From Salinicola halophilus (GTDB lineage: Bacteria; Pseudomonadota; Gammaproteobacteria; Pseudomonadales; Halomonadaceae): a stretch of 64,000 bases of DNA. A program made the position numbers and the translations under genes. The notes beneath the pieces are model-generated. The model did not search any database, had not been told where the DNA came from, and worked only from the letters and a program-made list of their open reading frames with translations. The stretch is from positions 1-64,000 of the forward strand of contig NZ_PZJV01000001.1 of assembly GCF_003206155.1 (NCBI RefSeq), read 5' to 3'. Below are positions 9,874 through 21,530 of this stretch, in pieces. The number at the start of each line of letters is the position of its first letter. Positions within the stretch are counted from its first letter, which is position 1.

Positions 9874-11016
9874 TCATTCCCCGTCATTTCCCAGCAGATG
9901 GCGAATGTTCCAGCCGGGTAACCCCGGCGGACGCTGGATCCGGCCGTCGGCGGCGCTCGCCGTCTCGTCCGGCGCTACCGTGAACTTGAGACTGCCGATG
10001 CGCTGCCCCGTTTCGGTGGTGACGTCGATCTGCCACTGACCCCCGACGTCGTTCGAGAAGTGCTGTTTATGGGTCCAGGCCCGGTAGCCCTGCTCGCGGC
10101 CACCGTGGATCATCAGAGGAATGCGCTCGACCACCTGCCCTTGATGACGCCAGACGTGATAGATCTTTTCACGCAGTCCGCGAGGGGCGCGGATCGCGGT
10201 GTAGGCGTAGAGCCCGCGCGTTTTCAATGCATCTGGGGTCAACCGCATCTCGCCGCGCGGTTCGCGGGCAGCGGTATCGAACGAAGGCGACAGGGCGCTG
10301 CCCGACAGCCAGAGCGTCGCCGGGGGGATCCAGCTGCGTCCGGCCCATGCCGCCGCCGCAAGCAGCGCCAGCAGTCCCACCATCGCAAGCCACCGCCAGA
10401 TGCCCGCCGGCTTCAGAAGGCCCACGAGGCTGGGGACGCTGAAGAACGTCATCGCCAGAATCGAGAGCACCAGACTTTCTCCGGTCGTCAGGCGCAGCAT
10501 GATGGGCAGGGCCACCAGCGTCACCACGAAGACGCAGAGCGCGTGGAAGAGCAAATAGAGCCAGCGATGACGATTCGACAGCCCGAAATAGAGCGGGTCG
10601 AGAATCGCCAGCAGTGCGCAGGCGATGAGCAGCCCGGTGAACAGTGCCTGTCCGCTGGACCAGATCGTCGTCGCCAGAAAGAACGGCAGACTGAAGAAAA
10701 GCGTCTCCTGATGCACCATCTGGGCCAGAAAGGTCGTGACCGCACGGGGGAGGCCTGAGGCTCGGCCGCGGCGCGAGAACCACTTGTTGATCAGGCTTTC
10801 GGCGATCAGCAGCACCCAGGTGAACACAAGGCCCACTGCCAGTACCGCACCCAGCCATTGCTGGCGGTTGACCAGGAAGAACCCGAGTAGCCCGAGCACG
10901 AAGGCGATCGGTGGCCAGAGCCAGAACAAGCGCTTCGACTTCGCGATGAGTGGCTCGATCCAGGCCAGATTCGAGGGGTGCAGGCTATCCTTGAGGGACA
11001 CGCGGCGCTCCGGCAT
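9874..11016 (-). CDS. DUF2914 domain-containing integral membrane protein
   Basis: 380-aa protein of unknown function. About seven hydrophobic segments lie between residues 30 and 235 (for example FWLWPPIAFVLGLLGFFLV, ILAMTFFSVPSLVGLL, MVGLLALLAAAAWAG). They are followed by a periplasmic-type C-terminal domain (about 255-360) matching the DUF2914 pattern: IYHVWRHQGQVVERIPLMIHGG, GYRAWTHKQHF and GQWQIDVTTETGQRIGSLKF. This beta-sandwich domain is often attached to membrane proteins and its role is unknown. It is divergent from fadB across 287 bp, in which I see no convincing operator. Confidence 0.82.
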   Translation of the reverse strand: MPERRVSLKDSLHPSNLAWIEPLIAKSKRLFWLWPPIAFVLGLLGFFLVNRQQWLGAVLAVGLVFTWVLLIAESLINKWFSRRGRASGLPRAVTTFLAQMVHQETLFFSLPFFLATTIWSSGQALFTGLLIACALLAILDPLYFGLSNRHRWLYLLFHALCVFVVTLVALPIMLRLTTGESLVLSILAMTFFSVPSLVGLLKPAGIWRWLAMVGLLALLAAAAWAGRSWIPPATLWLSGSALSPSFDTAAREPRGEMRLTPDALKTRGLYAYTAIRAPRGLREKIYHVWRHQGQVVERIPLMIHGGREQGYRAWTHKQHFSNDVGGQWQIDVTTETGQRIGSLKFTVAPDETASAADGRIQRPPGLPGWNIRHLLGNDGE

Positions 11017-11303
11017 TGACGACGAACGGAAGGTGGCCCGAGACCCAGGGCCGGCTCGGGCCGCGTTATTCTAGCGTACCGCTCTGGGGCGCGCGTCGGC
11101 GTGAACGCGACTTCGCGCTTGCGCGCGTGGCGGTGGGGCGCAACGGGCGATCGCGCGAACTCGCCCGCCGTGTTGCCGGCATCACGACTTTGGTTGAGCT
11201 TGACGCCGCTGCGGGGGCACGCAATGCTGCAGGCATTCAAACGCTCGTATGATTCGCTCCGGGTCGCGTCGGAGCCTTCTGAAGTCATGGCACGGAGAAC
11301 CCC

Positions 11304-14689
<3,386 letters not shown>

Positions 14690-14732
14690 TCCGACCCGGC
14701 CGGGCACCGGTCGAAGACTCGCTTCTCCCTCT

Positions 14733-14761
14733 GCCGTCTCGCTTTGCGAGGCGGCTTTTTT
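14733..14761 (+). terminator. Rho-independent terminator of fadBA
   Basis: A 10-bp stem GCCGTCTCGC / GCGAGGCGGC (one G-U pair) with a TTT loop is followed by six T residues. It is 44 bp after the fadA stop and directly next to the convergent LD-carboxypeptidase gene. Confidence 0.9.
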
Positions 14762-14764
14762 GTA

Positions 14765-15649
14765 TCAGGCGGAAAAGTGCAGACGTGCGTCTTGGATACG
14801 CGCTGTCGCGCCGAAGCGCCACGGCAGGTTGTCACGGCCGTGGCCGACCGGCAGACCCTGGAAGAGTGCCAGCCCCCGCGGCGCGAGCCAGGTCTGGAAC
14901 AGCGTCGCGAGCGTCAGATCAGCGTAGGGCTGGCAGCCCTCGAAGGTGCCGAGACAGACTGCCGCGGCATCGTCGAGCGCGCCCGAGGCCACCAGCTGCC
15001 AGAGATCCCGCTCGAGGCGATAGTAGGGTTCGCCGACGTCCTCGAGGATGACGATGGCGCCCGGGGGGGCGCGAAAGGCAAGCTCAGTGCCGGCGATGCT
15101 CGCCAGCACCGCAAGGTTGCCGCCCACGAGCGGCCCTTCGCAGGCGAAGTCCTGGTGAGACGTCACGGCGTCGAGCGGGATCGATTCGCAAGGCGTGCCC
15201 TGAAGCAAAGCGAAGAGCGCGGCGAAGTCGCGTGTGGCGGCGGCGCGCGGCGGCTCGCCCTCGTCCTCGAGCTTCACCGCTTCTTTCATCACCGGTCCAT
15301 GGACGGCCGGTAGCGCATGGCGGTAGCACTGATTCAGCAGGACGGTGACGTCGGAGTAGCCGATGAGCGGCTTGGACGGCAGATTGCCCCAGTCGATCTG
15401 GCCGGCGAGATGGGCGCAGCCGTAACCGCCGCGCACCGCCCAGACCGCGTCGGTCTCGGGATCGGCGTACGCCTCGTGAAGCACGCGCAGCCGATGCTCG
15501 ACGTCGCCGGCCAGATAACGTGTCTGCGATTGCAGCAGGGCGGGGAAGCGTACCTCGACACCGAGTGCGCGCAGCGCCGCGGCGGCGCGGTCGAGCGTCT
15601 CGGGGGCGGTATAGGAAGCGGGCGCGATCAAGCTGAAAACGAGCGACAT
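14765..15649 (-). CDS. ldcA: LD-carboxypeptidase (peptidase family S66)
   Basis: Serine peptidase that removes the terminal D-Ala from murein tetrapeptides during cytoplasmic peptidoglycan recycling; the same family contains MccF-type immunity peptidases. The 294-aa product shows WAVRGGYGCAHLAGQIDW, the nucleophile motif GYSDVTVLLNQ, and the C-terminal Glu and His of the Ser-Glu-His triad in VILEDVGEPYYRLER and LPVGHGRDNLPWRFG. I start it at ATG 15649 (MSLVFSLIAPAS), which follows AGAGAGTG; the frame extends 20 codons further upstream without a better site. The E. coli-type recycling function is assumed from the family. Confidence 0.88.
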   Translation of the reverse strand: MSLVFSLIAPASYTAPETLDRAAAALRALGVEVRFPALLQSQTRYLAGDVEHRLRVLHEAYADPETDAVWAVRGGYGCAHLAGQIDWGNLPSKPLIGYSDVTVLLNQCYRHALPAVHGPVMKEAVKLEDEGEPPRAAATRDFAALFALLQGTPCESIPLDAVTSHQDFACEGPLVGGNLAVLASIAGTELAFRAPPGAIVILEDVGEPYYRLERDLWQLVASGALDDAAAVCLGTFEGCQPYADLTLATLFQTWLAPRGLALFQGLPVGHGRDNLPWRFGATARIQDARLHFSA

Positions 15650-15764
15650 GACACTCTCTGGCCGGACGGGACAAGGCGTTACCTTAATCGGGACGCGACG
15701 GCTCGCCAAGCGATGTCCAGACGCTGCGACTGTACGCTCGAATAGGGTTCAGCGGTTCAGCGTC

Positions 15765-15802
15765 CGGTGATTCAGTGCTTCGGTGATTCAGCGCTTCGGT
15801 GA
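15765..15802. repeat. 16-bp tandem repeat at the 3' end of the GGDEF-EAL gene
   Basis: Two units differing at one base (CGGTGATTCAGTGCTT, 15765-15780, and CGGTGATTCAGCGCTT, 15781-15796) are followed by a six-base start of a third. The repeat covers the stop codon of the minus-strand gene. Because 16 is not a multiple of three, copy-number change would alter the protein tail. Confidence 0.75.
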
Positions 15803-17910
15803 CCGAGCCGCTCGATCAGCTGATTCATCGACATGGGCCGCCCCAGATAGAACCCCTGATACTGCGCGACCCCGAGCGACTGCAACAGTTCCCACTGCTC
15901 GAGCGTCTCCACGCCCTCGGCGACGGTCTCCATCCCGAGCAGCGCACACAGACCCACGATACCGGCGAGCAGGTCTCGCGCCCGCGGGTCGTCCGCAAGA
16001 TCGCACATGAAGCTGCGATCGATCTTGATGGTGTCGAACGGCAGCCGCTTGAGATAGCCGAGCGAAGAGTAGCCCGCGCCGAAGTCGTCCATGGCCACGC
16101 GAAAGCCCTGCTGGCGCAGGTGCTCGATGCGCGCCTCCGGTGCCCGGGTATTCTCCAGAAAGATCGATTCGGTGACTTCGAGTTCGATCTGATCGGTGGT
16201 GATCGCGTGGCGCGCGCAGGCCTCCCCCAGTACGCGGGCGAGGTTCTCGTCCATGACGTGCAGGGCCGAGATATTGACCGCGACGGGGAGCGGATAGCCC
16301 AGTCCCGCGAGCACCGCGGCATAGCGGGCGGCGTGTTCGATCGCAAGGTTGCCGAGCGCCGAAGCCATGCCGTTGTGTTCGGCTAGGGGCACGAAGATGC
16401 TCGGCGGTATCGGACCGCAGTCCGGTAGCGACCAGCGTGCCAGAAGCTCCGCCCCCACGATGCGGCTGGCGCCATCGAACTTGGGCTGCACCACGAAGTC
16501 GAGCGTCTGCTCGTTGATCGCCACTCTGAGCCGGGAGAGCATCGACATCTGCTCCAGGCTGCTGTGCTTGAGCTCGTGGCGATAGGCAACCGCCGCATTC
16601 TTGCCTAGATCCTTGGCCGCATACATCGCCACATCGGCATGCTGGAGCAGCGTTTCGCTGTCGTTGCCATCGTCGGGGGAGTGGACGATACCGATGCTCG
16701 CGGTCATCGCGATCTGATGATCGTTGAGCATCAGAGGTTGAGCGATCGCATCCAGCAGTCGGTTGGCGACGTTCTTGGAACGCTCTGAATCCCCGCCGGT
16801 CTCCAGCACCACCACGAACTCGTCGCCCCCCCAGCGAGCGATCAGGTCACGCCCACGAAGGGTCGCCTTGAGTCGCTCGACCATGATCTGGAGCAGTCTG
16901 TCGCCGGCCTGATGGCCGAGCGAGTCGTTGATGTGCTTGAAGCCGTCGAGATCGATGAAAAGTATCGACAGCGTCGCGCCGCTCGGCATCTCCTCGAGTT
17001 TGCGGCTCAGTCGATACTGCAGCGTCGTGCGATTGGGAAGCTGGGTGAGCGTATCGATGCTGGCGAGGTGTTCGAGTTCGCGCTCCGAGCGTTTGCGCGC
17101 GGAAATATCGCGCAGCGCCGCGATGTAGTGCACGCCGCCGCTATCGCTGAGAGTGAAGTCGCTCAGCGTGATCTCCACCGGGATCGCCGAACGCGTTGCG
17201 TCGCCGGGGCGAAAAACGCCCTCGTGAAGCGTGGCGGTCGGCCGTCGCGCCGCGTGGCCGGGGGACCCGTCGAGTACCGCCGAGCGAAGATAGGACGGAA
17301 GGGAAGCACCGATCACCGCCTCCGCGCTGACACCGATCAACGTCATGAAGGCATGATTGATCTCGAGTATTCGCCACTGCTCGTCGACGACCAGCATGGG
17401 ATCGCGAGAGGCGGCAAAGGCGTGTGCCTTGACGCACTCGCTGCCGCGTAGCGCCGGGCCGGGAACGATTTCGGTGACGCCCAGCACGTCGACCGGCGCC
17501 CCCGAGTCATCGCGCTGGGTCACGCGCGCCCGGACGCGCCACCAGCGGCCGTCGCTGATGGGATTGATGTCGAGTTCCAGCGTGTGATCGAGCCCGTTTC
17601 TGAGCGCTCGCCAGCGCTTGGCCAACTGATGCCGCTGATGCCGCGACAGATCGCGAAGCAGGTCGCGAATGCCGATCCGAGAGGGCGGTCGATCGCCGCC
17701 GGGCAGCAGCAGACAGTGGGTATCCGAAGTGGACCAGCGCCAGGGTTTCAAGCCGACGGTCTCGAAGGCGAGACGTCGCCAAGACGGTGAGATGTCCGCC
17801 GGCGCCGAGTTCCAGCGGGCGTCACGCGTTCGCTCACCGAGTGTCGCTTCCGGCCCGTGCCCGTAGAGGGTGGCACGCTCGCCGATCAAAGGCGGTTCGT
17901 CTTTATACAT
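15772..17910 (-). CDS. PAS-GGDEF-EAL diguanylate cyclase/phosphodiesterase
   Basis: Cyclic-di-GMP turnover protein, 712 aa from the ATG at 17910. Domains: a PAS-like N-terminal region (about 45-150), a PAS domain (about 160-270), GGDEF (about 280-440) and EAL (about 455-700). The cyclase motif is intact (GGDEF 361-365) and preceded by the product-inhibition site RGRD (352-355). The phosphodiesterase half has AELLARW where EAL is usual (ELL, 488-490). It keeps the other catalytic blocks: VNISALH, ELEVTESIF, AMDDFGAGYSSLGYL, TIKIDRSF, AEGVETLEQW and YQGFYLGRPM. Both activities are therefore possible. There are no membrane helices, so it is cytoplasmic with PAS-based sensing. The frame is open to 18039, but the composition before 17910 looks non-coding. 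The closest neighbours on the same strand are MAPEG and the secretion operon. Confidence 0.92.
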   Translation of the reverse strand: MYKDEPPLIGERATLYGHGPEATLGERTRDARWNSAPADISPSWRRLAFETVGLKPWRWSTSDTHCLLLPGGDRPPSRIGIRDLLRDLSRHQRHQLAKRWRALRNGLDHTLELDINPISDGRWWRVRARVTQRDDSGAPVDVLGVTEIVPGPALRGSECVKAHAFAASRDPMLVVDEQWRILEINHAFMTLIGVSAEAVIGASLPSYLRSAVLDGSPGHAARRPTATLHEGVFRPGDATRSAIPVEITLSDFTLSDSGGVHYIAALRDISARKRSERELEHLASIDTLTQLPNRTTLQYRLSRKLEEMPSGATLSILFIDLDGFKHINDSLGHQAGDRLLQIMVERLKATLRGRDLIARWGGDEFVVVLETGGDSERSKNVANRLLDAIAQPLMLNDHQIAMTASIGIVHSPDDGNDSETLLQHADVAMYAAKDLGKNAAVAYRHELKHSSLEQMSMLSRLRVAINEQTLDFVVQPKFDGASRIVGAELLARWSLPDCGPIPPSIFVPLAEHNGMASALGNLAIEHAARYAAVLAGLGYPLPVAVNISALHVMDENLARVLGEACARHAITTDQIELEVTESIFLENTRAPEARIEHLRQQGFRVAMDDFGAGYSSLGYLKRLPFDTIKIDRSFMCDLADDPRARDLLAGIVGLCALLGMETVAEGVETLEQWELLQSLGVAQYQGFYLGRPMSMNQLIERLGHRSAESPKH

Positions 17911-18071
17911 CGATACGGAATCTCGTCTGCTGACTGACTTTGGCCGACGTTCAAGTAGAAACGCTATCGGCTTGGGCCGGGCAAACTTGATTCCGTGAAG
18001 GGAGAAAAAGGCAGCGCCGAGGGGCACCGCTCGAGACACCGGTGCGACTCGTCACCCACGAGTCGCGGACA

Positions 18072-18461
18072 TTAGAAGATCGCCGCTGCGAACAGGAAGA
18101 GCACCGCCAAGAAGGCGACGATGAAGATGATCGAACGCGGCGTCGCCAGATCGAATGCGTAGCAGAGCGCATGCGCGATTCTCGCCAGCACGAAGATCAC
18201 GCTGGCGAGTACCACCATCGCGCCCGTCGTACCGGTCAAGCCCACCGCGACCACGGCGGCGGTGAATAGCCCCAACGCCTCCCAGGCATTCTGCTGCGCG
18301 GCCCAGAGGCGAGCGCCACGGCCGGTCATCTTGGCGTACTGCTGACGCGGGTGATGGTTGTCGACCTCACCGAACTCCTTGCGCCGCACGGCACTACCCC
18401 AGAACGCCAGCCCGTAGGGAATCAATGCGGTGACCAACAGGCATAGAAGAATCGTGCTCAT
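18072..18461 (-). CDS. MAPEG family membrane protein
   Basis: 129-aa four-helix membrane protein of the MAPEG group (membrane-associated proteins in eicosanoid and glutathione metabolism). It starts MSTILLCLLVTALIPYGLAFW. The characteristic loop HHPRQQYAKMTGRGARLWAAQQNAWEAL follows, then ARIAHALCYAFDLATPRSIIF, which carries the family's R-x-x-H-x-x-x-Y-like pattern. Bacterial members of this subgroup are mostly uncharacterised. The start ATG 18461 follows CCGGAGC. It is separated by 169 bp from the tolC-like gene and 161 bp from the GGDEF gene, so it is probably monocistronic. Confidence 0.87.
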   Translation of the reverse strand: MSTILLCLLVTALIPYGLAFWGSAVRRKEFGEVDNHHPRQQYAKMTGRGARLWAAQQNAWEALGLFTAAVVAVGLTGTTGAMVVLASVIFVLARIAHALCYAFDLATPRSIIFIVAFLAVLFLFAAAIF

Positions 18462-18630
18462 GAGCGGGCTCCGGGTGCGGTAGCAATCACTGCCAGGACA
18501 GTTATCGAAAGGGTATGAGCCAAGGATAGCAGACCACACCGAGACCCCGTCGGCGGTCACGGTCGAGCCGTGAACTTCAAACCCGAGCGGGGTCGAGAGC
18601 TCGAATGCAATCGATGAGTGGGCGCGGGGG

Positions 18631-20160
18631 CTAGCGTCGAGTCGAAACGGCGGTGCCCGCCGTGACGACGGTCGCCGGCTCCCGGGTGCGCTGCTCCAGG
18701 GTGTCGAGCGTGCGCATCAGTCGAGTGACGGCCGGCGTATCGAGGCTGCCCGTCGCGGCAGCCAGGGCGGCGCGGTTGGCCAGGTAGTCGCAGAGCGTAT
18801 CGACGTAGCGAATGCGCAGATCGTAGACCGCGGCGCGCGCGTCGAGCACATCGACCAGGTCGCGCAGTCCCAACGATTCACCGCGCACCGCGGCGTCGAC
18901 GAAGAGCGCGCCGGAGACGATAGAGCGCTCGAGCGCTTCGAGCTGGCGGCGATCACCCTGAATGCCCTTGAGGCGACGGCGCACTTCCTGCTGGGCCAGC
19001 CGGCGTTCGTTGTCGAGATTCGCTGCGCCGGCAAGCGCGGTCAACTCGCCCTGACGGATACTCGCCGTGGTGTAGCCGCCCTGATATAGCGCGACGTTGA
19101 GCTCCACGCCCGCGGAGAGATCGCGGCTGGTGCGAAGCGCGTCGTTGCTCTGCAGATCGCTGTAGTCGACCACGAAATCCAGGCGCGGATAGCGCGCCGC
19201 GCCGCGGATATCGGTCTCCTGGCGAGTGACGCGCTCACGCTGGGCAGCGAGAAGCACGTCAGCGTTGTCGCCGCTCTCGGCGAGCAGGGTCTCCAGCGAG
19301 CGCGTCTCCTCCTCGGGCGTAACAGTCTCCGAGGGTTCGATCAGTCTCGGCGTGAACATCGGGGTGACACCGGTCAGGCGCTCGAGATCCGTGATCGCGA
19401 TCGACAGCGCGTTCTCCGCGGCGGTCTGGTCGGCGATCGCCTGATCGAGCCGCGACTGCGACTCGAGCAGGTTGATGCGGTCCCCGAGCCCCAGATCGAA
19501 CGCGCGCTGGGCCTGGCGTTGCTGCAGCGTGAGCGATTCGCGCTGGGCCATGAGCAGACCGACGCGGCGCGAGGCGCGATAGGCGTCGAGATAGGTTTCG
19601 ATCACCGTCATCGCCAGGTCCCGCTCGGCGACGGCGACCTCGAGCGTGGCGGCATCCGCCTGCGCCCGCGCCTTGCCGAGCTGCCGCGAACGTTCGAGGT
19701 CGAACAGCGGCTGCGTGAGCCGAAGCCGCCAGCTGGTGTCGTTCGTGCGACCCGAGATGCGGTCGTCGTAGACCTCGTCAGGATAGTCCTGGGGGTTGTC
19801 GGTATAGATGTTGTCGGCATCGCTGACGCGATAGCTCGCGCTGCCCTCCAGGCGCGGCAGCAGGCGCGAGCGGGCCATGGGGACTTCCTGCGCCACGGAC
19901 TCGCCGTCGAGACGCCGGCTGCGCAGACCTGCGTCGTTATCCAGCGCCAGCGCGATCAGCTCGTTCATCGAGGGTAGCGACGCCTCACGCTCGCTCGCGA
20001 TGCGCGCGGACGGCCCACCCGGGGCCGCGGTGGTCATCTTTGCGCGGGCGGCGACCGGATCTGCCGAAACGCTCGCTGCTAGAGCGGGTGTCGCGGCGAG
20101 CAGCAGGGCGACGCTACCGGCGCGCAGTGCCGGGAAGAGACAGAGTCGCATCGGCATCAC
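18631..20160 (-). CDS. TolC family outer-membrane channel of a type I secretion system
   Basis: Outer-membrane trimeric channel component. The 509-aa protein begins with a signal peptide (FPALRAGSVALLLAATPALAASVSA). It shows the two-fold repeated TolC pattern with long coiled coils: first repeat around SRLLPRLEGSASYRVSD and LRLTQPLFDLERSRQLGKARAQ, second around AARYPRLDFVVDYSDLQSN and VELNVALYQGGYTTASIRQ. The N-terminal 80 residues before MNELIALALDND are longer than usual. The start overlaps the adaptor stop by 4 bp, so it is the last gene of the exporter operon. The C-terminal tail after the second repeat is unremarkable. Confidence 0.9.
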   Translation of the reverse strand: MMPMRLCLFPALRAGSVALLLAATPALAASVSADPVAARAKMTTAAPGGPSARIASEREASLPSMNELIALALDNDAGLRSRRLDGESVAQEVPMARSRLLPRLEGSASYRVSDADNIYTDNPQDYPDEVYDDRISGRTNDTSWRLRLTQPLFDLERSRQLGKARAQADAATLEVAVAERDLAMTVIETYLDAYRASRRVGLLMAQRESLTLQQRQAQRAFDLGLGDRINLLESQSRLDQAIADQTAAENALSIAITDLERLTGVTPMFTPRLIEPSETVTPEEETRSLETLLAESGDNADVLLAAQRERVTRQETDIRGAARYPRLDFVVDYSDLQSNDALRTSRDLSAGVELNVALYQGGYTTASIRQGELTALAGAANLDNERRLAQQEVRRRLKGIQGDRRQLEALERSIVSGALFVDAAVRGESLGLRDLVDVLDARAAVYDLRIRYVDTLCDYLANRAALAAATGSLDTPAVTRLMRTLDTLEQRTREPATVVTAGTAVSTRR

Positions 20161-21530
20161 TCTTCGCGCATCGCGCGGGCCAGCATGTCGCTGAACGGCT
20201 TGAGCATGTAGCTGGCGAAGGTGCGCTCGCCGGTGCGCAGCATGACTTCCGCCGGCATTCCCGCGAGCAGCTCCATCGAGCGGGTCATCTTTGCCTGCCC
20301 CGCATCGGTCACGCGTACGCGGGCCTTGTAGTAGTGCGTGCGGGTCGCTTCGTCCTCGAAACTGTCCGCCGAGACGTGGACCACCTCACCGGCGATGACG
20401 TTGGAGAGCCGCTGATTGAAGGCGCTGAAGCGAATCTCGGCGGGCTGGCCGACCCGCACGTTGTCGATGTCACGATCCGGCACCCGCGCCTCGACGATGA
20501 ACGCCTCGTTGGCCGGCACGATCTCCATGACCGTCTGGCCGGACTGCACCACGGCACCACGGGTGTGGACCTGGGTGCCGACCACCGTACCGGCGACCGG
20601 GGCGGTGATGGTGGTGCGTCCAACCTGATCCTCCAGCGCGGTCACGCGCTCCTCGGCGTCGGTGACCTGCGCCTGAGCGTCCCGGAGCGCTTCGCCGACC
20701 TGCTGGTGGTACTCCTGGCGGTGCAGCTCCTTCTGCAGGCCGTTCTCGCTGATCTGCGAGCCGAGCTGACCGATCTCGGCGGTGTGCTGGGCGTTCTCGC
20801 CGCGATACTGGAGTACCTGACGCTCGAGCTCGCGCAGGCGCTGGTTGTCGCCCAGCCCCTCCTTGAACAGCGTGCGATAGTCCGCGGCCTCCTGACTGAG
20901 CGAGTCGATGCGCGAGCGGTTGACTGCCTGCAGCGATTCGAGCCCGCTGATCTGCTGACGCATCTGGCTGGCCTTCTCGTCCAGCGAGGCGAGCGCATCG
21001 ATGAGCGACTGACGCCGGATGTCGAACAGACGGCGCTGGACATCGACCACCGCCTGGACCCGCGGGGAGGTGTCGTCGAGCAGCACCTGCGGCATCGTCA
21101 GCGTATCGCTGTCGCTCTGTTCGGCGATCAAACGCACTTCGCTGGCCAGGGCCATGCGGTACTCGGCGCGGGCGATGGAGAGCTTCGCCAGCGGCTGGGT
21201 ATCGTCGAGCACGATCAGCGCCTGACCCGCTTCGACCTGGTCACCGTCGGCGACCAGGATCTCCTTGATGATGCCGCCCTCGAAGTGCTGCACGGTCTTG
21301 GTGGAGGTTTCGACCATTACCGCACCCGGCGCGACCACCGCGACCGCAAGATTGGCGGTCACCGACCAGAGCGCGAAGCCGCCGAGCGCCGCGGTGAGCA
21401 CGACGATGCCGAAGCGCCGCGCCGCGCGATCGCTGGTGGGGACCCGGGGCGTCGAGGATTGGATCGGCATCGCATTCGGCACGGCAGCGCTCGAGGCGAG
21501 CACGGGTGGCAGGCGTGACGCGAGACTCAT
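20157..21530 (-). CDS. HlyD family type I secretion periplasmic adaptor
   Basis: Membrane fusion protein linking the ABC exporter to the TolC-type channel. 457 aa: a cytoplasmic N-terminus, one membrane helix (FGIVVLTAALGGFALWSVTANLAVAVVAPGAV), the first half of a lipoyl domain (VQHFEGGIIKEILVADGDQVEAGQ), and a long coiled-coil hairpin from about residue 130 to 320. The second lipoyl half follows (RTTITAPVAGTVVGTQVHTRGAVVQ) and then the beta-barrel. The GGII-KEI-V-G-x-V signature fits the PrtE/HlyD class of type I adaptors. It overlaps the genes on both sides by 4 bp, giving tight translational coupling in the order exporter, adaptor, channel. Confidence 0.94.
   Translation of the reverse strand: MSLASRLPPVLASSAAVPNAMPIQSSTPRVPTSDRAARRFGIVVLTAALGGFALWSVTANLAVAVVAPGAVMVETSTKTVQHFEGGIIKEILVADGDQVEAGQALIVLDDTQPLAKLSIARAEYRMALASEVRLIAEQSDSDTLTMPQVLLDDTSPRVQAVVDVQRRLFDIRRQSLIDALASLDEKASQMRQQISGLESLQAVNRSRIDSLSQEAADYRTLFKEGLGDNQRLRELERQVLQYRGENAQHTAEIGQLGSQISENGLQKELHRQEYHQQVGEALRDAQAQVTDAEERVTALEDQVGRTTITAPVAGTVVGTQVHTRGAVVQSGQTVMEIVPANEAFIVEARVPDRDIDNVRVGQPAEIRFSAFNQRLSNVIAGEVVHVSADSFEDEATRTHYYKARVRVTDAGQAKMTRSMELLAGMPAEVMLRTGERTFASYMLKPFSDMLARAMREE

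Noticed and set aside
20040-21518. Plus-strand open frame of 492 codons opposite the secretion adaptor
   Set aside because: The minus-strand adaptor is unambiguous; the plus-strand translation has no family features.
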